This document shows, piece after piece, positions 5,187 to 7,957 of a stretch of DNA of 7,957 bases (positions are counted from its first letter, which is position 1; each line of letters begins with the position of its first letter). The DNA comes from Bacteroidaceae bacterium (GTDB lineage: Bacteria; Bacteroidota; Bacteroidia; Bacteroidales; Bacteroidaceae), in the NCBI GenBank assembly GCA_017633615.1, contig JAGBPB010000095.1:1-7957 (forward strand). The letters are read 5' to 3'. Below the pieces are notes generated by a model, which saw nothing but the letters and a program-made list of their open reading frames with translations, searched no databases and was not told where the DNA came from. The position numbers were made by a program, and so were the translations under genes.

Positions 5187-5354
5187 GGACAAAAAACTTA
5201 TTTTGAAGACTTTGCCAAGAACTGGGGCTGCACCCGCCCGCTGAAGGATGGCGGTTTGTGGAGATTGTGCCGGAGGGGGAATAGTTTCTCTGATCCTGAG
5301 CTGATGTTTAATTGGAGAACTGCCGATGTCCTTGTGGGGGCACCGGCAGTTTGA
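5187..5354 (+). pseudogene. Possible gene fragment without a start codon
   Basis: Between the TAG at 5184-5186 and the TGA at 5352-5354 the frame is open for 55 codons. It reads TYFEDFAKNWGCTRPLKDGG at its centre and ends WRTADVLVGAPAV. Codon choice looks like that of the neighbouring genes, and the residue mix is plausible for a folded protein, yet no start codon is usable near the beginning; the only ATG is past the middle. I recognise no family. It is best read as the remnant of a lost gene. The end of the frame coincides with a strong hairpin at 5318-5351, so a structured-RNA reading is the alternative. Confidence 0.3.
5318..5351. other. Strong stem-loop, role unknown
   Basis: AACTGCCG (5318-5325) pairs perfectly with CGGCAGTT (5344-5351). 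After one A-C mismatch the stem continues with TGTCC against GGGCA, one G-T pair included, leaving a loop TTGTGG. That gives 13 pairs in 34 bases. No T-tract follows on either strand, so it is not a standard intrinsic terminator. Confidence 0.5.
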
Positions 5355-5382
5355 GTTATGAAATGGAAGCATTGTATTAATT

Positions 5383-5580
5383 CTACATTACCGCAATAGA
5401 ATAATCATCAAGACCTATCAGACCTTTATCCAGACGATTCTTGAGGTGGCGCTTAAGATTGCCTGGATTGCAATTGATGATTTTTGAAAGCACATCTTTC
5501 TCAAAGTCTATATGTCTTAGTTGCATGGCCAATGAGATGTAATTACTATACTTGGTCTGAGCCTCTATAGCTTGTTTCAA
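5383..5580 (-). pseudogene. Unrecognised short frame, probable gene fragment
   Basis: A minus-strand frame of about 65 codons from a TTG at 5580; it is open a few codons further, back to a TGA at about 5599-5597, with no ATG in frame. It encodes KQAIEAQTKYSNYISLAMQL, then IDFEKDVLSKIINCNPGNLK and RLDKGLIGLDDYSIAVM. It is AT-richer than the flanking genes and mostly helical in character. I do not recognise the family. No -7 box or ribosome binding site lies upstream, and repeat B3 plus a TGTCAA/TTGACA inverted repeat (5597-5614) occupy that space. A truncated remnant of a longer gene is more likely than a complete small gene. Confidence 0.3.
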
Positions 5581-5621
5581 TTCATATGCATACTGATGTC
5601 AAGTCTCTTTGACATTTGACA

Positions 5622-5650
5622 TGACACAGGGAACTGATACTTCTGTTGAA
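5622..5650 (+). repeat. REP-like element B3 (right arm decayed)
   Basis: Left arm TGACACAG (5622-5629) and centre GGAACTGAT are identical over 14 bases (CACAGGGAACTGAT, 5625-5638) to the copy at 7556-7569. The 13-nt centre length is also kept. The right arm is CTGTTGAA instead of CTGTGTCA, so only CTGT still pairs. It lies in the gene-poor stretch just before the promoter of the 37-residue peptide gene. Confidence 0.6.
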
Positions 5651-5661
5651 TATAAAAAAAG

Positions 5662-5669
5662 TATCTTTG
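5662..5669 (+). promoter_or_regulatory. Putative -7 promoter box (TATCTTTG) for the small peptide gene
   Basis: TATCTTTG matches TAnnTTTG. The next convincing start codon is the ATG at 5750, which would give a leader of roughly 75 bases, long compared with the other genes here. The leader is AT-rich and shows no riboswitch-like structure that I can see. Confidence 0.5.
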
Positions 5670-5749
5670 CCTTAGATGAACTTTGATTATAAAAGGGATA
5701 TTGTTTATGAATAGTATTTTTCAATTAGTAATTAACACTTATACGCCAA

Positions 5750-5863
5750 ATGGAAAAGGTGACTAAAAACAAATACTTCACGCCGGAAACCAAAGTCGTG
5801 GAGTTGCAAACTGAGGGGGTAATATGTGCCCTTAGCGATTACTGGAGCGAGCCTTTGGACTAA
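5750..5863 (+). CDS. 37-residue peptide of the Bacteroidales short-peptide type
   Basis: The frame encodes MEKVTKNKYFTPETKVVELQ followed by TEGVICALSDYWSEPLD and a TAA. The pattern - a few basic residues, Y-x-x-P-E, a beta-like KVVELQTEGVIC segment, then a short acidic tail - resembles short hypothetical peptides that are frequent in Bacteroides and Prevotella genomes. Their function is unknown to me. No signal peptide or membrane segment is present; one cysteine (Cys26) follows the EGVI segment. A -7 box lies 80 bases upstream, and no Shine-Dalgarno site is visible. The stop abuts repeat A3, beyond which the DUF2798 gene ends in the opposite direction, so A3 separates two convergent genes. 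Confidence 0.5.
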   Translation: MEKVTKNKYFTPETKVVELQTEGVICALSDYWSEPLD

Positions 5864-5894
5864 TGACCAAAGGGGTCGTTTAATAATGCGTCAC
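5864..5894 (-). repeat. REP-like palindrome A3 between convergent genes
   Basis: On the minus strand, arm GTGACGCA (5894-5887) is followed by a 17-nt centre holding AAACGACCCC and a right arm TGGTCA that lacks one base of TGCGTCA. It differs from A4 (7461-7492) by one deleted base and one substitution over 32 positions and lies in the same orientation. The TGA in its first arm is the stop codon of the DUF2798 gene, while the peptide gene's TAA ends at the base before its other arm. Confidence 0.75.
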
Positions 5895-6541
5895 TTTCCG
5901 GCGGCAATCTCTTTTTCGCGGATAATCACGTCGGCGATGGCCTCCGTCTCATCGGCCGGTTTGACCGTCTTGTTGGAGTTCCTCTCATTACGCTCTTCTA
6001 TGTTGCCGGGGAAAATCCTGCGTATGGAAAAACGCACGAACGGCTGCACAAAGAACATCTGCGAGAAATAGGCGAACGGCAGGTTGTAGCATACCAGGCG
6101 GAACCAACGGCAGAGAAAATCGATAACATCAAACCCATTGTTATATGGATAGTAGAAGGCATCGGCCAGCAGGCTCATAGACGGGCACATGAGGCAGACA
6201 GTGGCTGTGATGACGGCCGACTCGAATATCATCGGGTGGTTGCGGCGCGGGTCAAACTTGCGGCTGGCCAGCCTGAACGCCAGCGGGCTGCCCATCGCCA
6301 CAGCAAGCACGAAGGCGCAGACCATCTCGATGACAATTACAAGCCATATAGGCAGGTAAGTGCCAAACATATAAATGCCTCCCTGGCTGTTGATAGCCTG
6401 CAAGACGGATGACGTGCCCGTGGCCTGCATCAAGGCATCGCCTTCAACGACATAAAGACTGTAAAACACAAATGCGTGTACGGTGATGACCACCGTTATA
6501 AACGCATACACTAAATGCTGAATCTGATTGTGTGATTTCAT
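5891..6541 (-). CDS. DUF2798 integral membrane protein
   Basis: A 216-residue inner-membrane protein with four predicted transmembrane segments at about residues 10-31, 63-84, 105-127 and 148-170, arranged as two DUF2798-type halves. Landmarks are LPIWLVIVIE in helix 2, VCLMCPSMSLLA in helix 3, and NLPFAYFSQMFFVQPFVRF in helix 4, which closely follow the family pattern CLMCPxMSL...NFPMAL...FFxGPLVRF. Function is unknown. It exceeds the usual length of about 160 residues by a charged C-terminal tail (about 178-216) rich in Glu, Arg and Lys. The start at 6541 (MKSHNQIQHLVYAF) gives the family N-terminus; an in-frame ATG at 6556 would add five residues (MVFAL). The gene is divergent from the MBL-fold hydrolase, and its stop codon is supplied by repeat A3. 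Confidence 0.85.
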   Translation of the reverse strand: MKSHNQIQHLVYAFITVVITVHAFVFYSLYVVEGDALMQATGTSSVLQAINSQGGIYMFGTYLPIWLVIVIEMVCAFVLAVAMGSPLAFRLASRKFDPRRNHPMIFESAVITATVCLMCPSMSLLADAFYYPYNNGFDVIDFLCRWFRLVCYNLPFAYFSQMFFVQPFVRFSIRRIFPGNIEERNERNSNKTVKPADETEAIADVIIREKEIAAGK

Positions 6542-6682
6542 TAGTGCAAAAACCATTTTAGTTAAACATGAGCCCAACTATCATGGTTCTTACAGATTCA
6601 CCCCATGTACCGACTACCGACACGCTCACCGGAAACGCCTGCAAAATTACAAAAAATTCCCGAAATGGTGGGAGGACTGGTT

Positions 6683-6697
6683 TGCAACCGGGTTGCA
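6683..6697. promoter_or_regulatory. Perfect 15-bp palindrome upstream of the MBL gene, candidate operator
   Basis: TGCAACC-G-GGTTGCA is a perfect 7-1-7 inverted repeat 12 bases upstream of the -7 box at 6710, where a -33 element would lie. Half-sites of the TGnAACC/GGTTnCA kind recall LacI-family operators, but here with an extra central base. It lies in the divergent region and could control one or both genes. The regulator is not in the window. Confidence 0.5.
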
Positions 6698-6709
6698 GGT
6701 TTATGGGAG

Positions 6710-6717
6710 TACCTTTG
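6710..6717 (+). promoter_or_regulatory. Putative -7 promoter box (TACCTTTG) of the MBL-fold gene
   Basis: TACCTTTG matches TAnnTTTG and ends 15 bases before the ATG at 6733. This placement is the main reason for choosing that start over upstream ATGs in the same frame. Confidence 0.55.
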
Positions 6718-6732
6718 TACCGGAAAAAGGAT

Positions 6733-7458
6733 ATGATAGTTACCGATATGATATACAATCTGGGAAACAGGGTGGTAAACAATTACATGGTCAGCCTGAA
6801 AGGTGGCGGATATGTGTTGATTGACACTGGGTATGCTGAGTATTATGAGGCTTTCAGGAAACGGCTGAAAAAGGCTGGTGTTGAGCCTGAGGAGATTAGG
6901 TATGTGTTCCTGACCCATGCGCACGATGACCATGACGGATTCCTGAATGATGTGCTGGCCATTACCGACGCCAAGGTTATTCTGCATCCTAAAGCTATAG
7001 AAGGTTTGCTTAAAGGGCAGAATTCATTTGAGGGAGGTTGTTCAAGCAGGTTGGCCTGGCTGTTCTGTCAGGTTCTGGCGCTGTTTGGCAAAGGTGAGCA
7101 CAAGTACCCGCCACTGAAGGAGGAATACCGGGACAGGCTGATTACCATTGATTCGGCAGAGTTCAAGGAGCTGAAGTTGCCTTTCAGCGTAATTGAGACG
7201 CCAGGCCATACGGCCGACCATATTGCGATGATGATGGACGGCATCCTGTTTTGCGGTGACGCGGCCATGAACGATTTTCCAAGCATTAAGCGTACTATCA
7301 TCTGGATTGAGAATCTGGAGGAGTACAAGGAGTCATGGAAGAAGATGATTGCCTTGAACACACGGATGGTGTACCCTGCACACGGTAAACCTTTTGCTGC
7401 TGAAGACTTGAAGAGGTTTGAAAGTCATCTTGAAAAGATTAGGCTGTACCCATTGTGA
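6733..7458 (+). CDS. MBL-fold metallo-hydrolase
   Basis: A 241-residue cytoplasmic protein of the metallo-beta-lactamase superfamily with a complete dinuclear metal site. It has strand VVNNYMVSLKGGGYVLIDTG at about residues 14-33, then THAHDDHDG with H62, H64, D66 and H67 as ligands, H159 in ETPGHTADH, the bridging D176 in FCGDAAMND, and H217 in YPAHGKPF. This layout is that of general hydrolases, close to the glyoxalase II-like/RNase Z-like branch without RNA-processing extensions; the substrate is unknown. The frame is open back to 6568, but that part crosses the -7 box and the palindrome and reads as low-quality protein, so the start at 6733 after GGAAAAAGG is preferred. Divergent from the DUF2798 gene; repeat A4 starts two bases after its stop. 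Confidence 0.88.
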   Translation: MIVTDMIYNLGNRVVNNYMVSLKGGGYVLIDTGYAEYYEAFRKRLKKAGVEPEEIRYVFLTHAHDDHDGFLNDVLAITDAKVILHPKAIEGLLKGQNSFEGGCSSRLAWLFCQVLALFGKGEHKYPPLKEEYRDRLITIDSAEFKELKLPFSVIETPGHTADHIAMMMDGILFCGDAAMNDFPSIKRTIIWIENLEEYKESWKKMIALNTRMVYPAHGKPFAAEDLKRFESHLEKIRLYPL

Positions 7459-7460
7459 CA

Positions 7461-7492
7461 TGACGCAAAGGGGTCGTTTAAGAATGCGTCAC
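7461..7492 (-). repeat. REP-like palindrome A4 (best-preserved copy)
   Basis: TGACGCA (7461-7467) and TGCGTCA (7485-7491) are perfect 7-base arms around a 17-nt centre whose minus strand holds AAACGACCCC. It is nearly identical to A3 and begins two bases after the stop codon of the MBL-fold gene. Confidence 0.75.
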
Positions 7493-7507
7493 TCAAGGAT
7501 GCCAACC

Positions 7508-7540
7508 AGGCACAGAATGTTTGATTGATTCGCTGTGTTG
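7508..7540 (-). repeat. REP-like element B4, inverted relative to B5
   Basis: GCACAG (7510-7515) pairs with CTGTGT (7533-7538), with one G-T pair, around a 17-nt centre. The minus strand keeps CATTCTGTG, found on the plus strand of B5. The pair B4/B5 forms a head-to-head unit like the paired REPs of BIMEs (bacterial interspersed mosaic elements). Confidence 0.45.
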
Positions 7541-7552
7541 TGGGCATATGTG

Positions 7553-7581
7553 TGGCACAGGGAACTGATCATTCTGTGTCA
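7553..7581 (+). repeat. REP-like palindrome B5
   Basis: TGGCACAG (7553-7560) pairs with CTGTGTCA (7574-7581), one G-T pair included, around the 13-nt centre GGAACTGATCATT. It shares CACAGGGAACTGAT exactly with B3. Confidence 0.65.
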
Positions 7582-7587
7582 AAAATC

Positions 7588-7620
7588 AAACGGCCCCACA
7601 AGTATTTGTGGAGCCGTTTT
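7588..7620 (+). terminator. Intrinsic terminator
   Basis: AAACGGC (7588-7594) pairs with GCCGTTT (7613-7619); after one C-A mismatch, CCACAA (7596-7601) pairs with TTGTGG (7606-7611) around loop GTAT. TTTT follows at 7617-7620 and AAAAA precedes at 7581-7585, so it could work in both directions. It most likely ends the MBL-fold transcript after the three REP-like elements. Confidence 0.65.
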
Positions 7621-7623
7621 CTG

Positions 7624-7947
7624 GTGATTCCGCCGGCATTACTCTCCTTCTTTCTAGCCATCGCTTTTGCCCTAATGGCTCTTTCACAGGAGAAACAGGA
7701 GGATGAAAGGATTGTAGAAACACGTCATCAGGTCTTGCCCCGGATAGTAATCCTGTACATCATAGTTCTGGCAATCAGATTCATTGCCCTGTCTTTTGTA
7801 CAAAGACTGGCTGCTACGTTATCATACGCGTATGTGACCCATATTACAGGTATGTTTACGGGAGTGACCGCATTCATAGGATACTATGTACTGTTTTTCA
7901 AGCTATCTTTGTGGAAACAAAACAGGGAGTTGAACGATGAAGAATAA
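7624..7947 (+). CDS. Small membrane protein of unknown function, paired with a downstream gene
   Basis: The frame encodes three hydrophobic segments: VIPPALLSFFLAIAFALMAL near the beginning, VILYIIVLAIRFIALSFV in the middle and MFTGVTAFIGYYVLFFKLSL near the end. A charged loop QEKQEDERIVETRH separates the first two, and the tail is WKQNRELNDEE. The start is uncertain. The frame is open from a TTG at 7525, but everything before about 7620 is REP-like sequence and a terminator stem. GTG 7624 keeps the first membrane segment; ATG 7675 would remove it; GTG 7576 would lie inside repeat B5. No -7 box was found. Its stop overlaps the next start by 11 bases, so the two genes are translationally coupled. 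I do not recognise the family; the arrangement recalls small membrane proteins next to XRE regulators. Confidence 0.55.
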   Translation: MIPPALLSFFLAIAFALMALSQEKQEDERIVETRHQVLPRIVILYIIVLAIRFIALSFVQRLAATLSYAYVTHITGMFTGVTAFIGYYVLFFKLSLWKQNRELNDEE

Positions 7948-7957
7948 CCTTAGGGTA
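7937..7957 (+). CDS. Start of a gene, probably a short XRE-type HTH regulator (runs off the window)
   Basis: ATG at 7937 lies within the last codons of the membrane-protein gene and is preceded by AGGGAG (7923-7928) at a suitable distance for a ribosome binding site. Only MKNNLRV is visible. Many short YozG-like XRE regulators begin MKN(N/R)(L/I)RVLRAE and follow small membrane-protein genes in just this overlapping arrangement, so that is my best guess. Seven residues cannot prove it. Confidence 0.4.

Noticed and set aside
5826..6071. Plus-strand frame opposite the end of the DUF2798 gene
   Set aside because: It is antisense to a well-supported membrane protein and crosses repeat A3.
6568..6732. 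Longer start for the MBL-fold gene (ATG at 6568)
   Set aside because: The 55 extra residues are low-complexity, cross the palindrome and the -7 box, and precede a complete MBL N-terminus.
7525..7623. First 33 codons of the frame open from TTG 7525 as real coding sequence
   Set aside because: They consist of repeats B4 and B5 plus the terminator stem, and the encoded residues lack the character of a membrane protein N-terminus.
1..7957. A RAYT or other transposase gene to explain the repeats
   Set aside because: I looked for HUH/Y1 or DDE-type protein motifs on both strands and found none; the mobilising enzyme must be elsewhere, if it exists.

Overview
The window looks like chromosomal DNA of a member of the Bacteroidales (Prevotella/Bacteroides type). 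The grounds are repeated TAnnTTTG boxes, the Bacteroidetes sigma-ABfr -7 element, a short distance before start codons; few Shine-Dalgarno sites; two SpII lipoproteins; an AAA_14/DUF4143 ATPase; and a NadE remnant whose surviving C-terminus matches the Bacteroidales type. Genus is not decided by the sequence. No RNA genes, insertion sequences or CRISPR array were seen.

Layout. At 1-138 (minus) is the N-terminus of an exported protein. At 231-848 (minus) is a flavodoxin-fold protein with a four-cysteine Fe-S motif, divergent from a lipoprotein gene at 945-1484. A 200-base spacer leads to a GNAT acetyltransferase (1685-2311), a small lipoprotein (2354-2698) and a YgjP-type zinc metallopeptidase (2746-3303). 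A still-open remnant of glutamine-dependent NAD synthetase, lacking its whole middle, lies at 3328-3612. An AAA/DUF4143 ATPase (3769-5130) follows, preceded by three copies of a 16-bp unit at an exact 33-bp period. The stretch 5131-5749 is gene-poor and holds decayed-looking fragments and hairpins. It is followed by a 37-residue peptide gene (5750-5863), a DUF2798 membrane protein (5891-6541, minus), a divergent metallo-beta-lactamase-fold hydrolase (6733-7458), and the start of a membrane protein/probable XRE-regulator pair (7624-7957).

Most genes appear to be single transcription units, each with its own -7 box, so this is not one operon or pathway. The feature that ties the window together is a family of short imperfect palindromes, nine copies by my count. 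Sub-family A is TGACGCA - 17 nt - TGCGTCA with a conserved AAACGACCCC core. Sub-family B is TGACACAG - about 13 nt - CTGTGTCA. One copy (3610-3638) has B arms and the A core. They sit at gene 3' ends, and in three cases the first three bases of the element are the stop codon of the adjacent gene. They look like REP elements of the kind moved in trans by RAYT (REP-associated tyrosine transposase) enzymes. No such transposase gene is in the window, so that link is inference.
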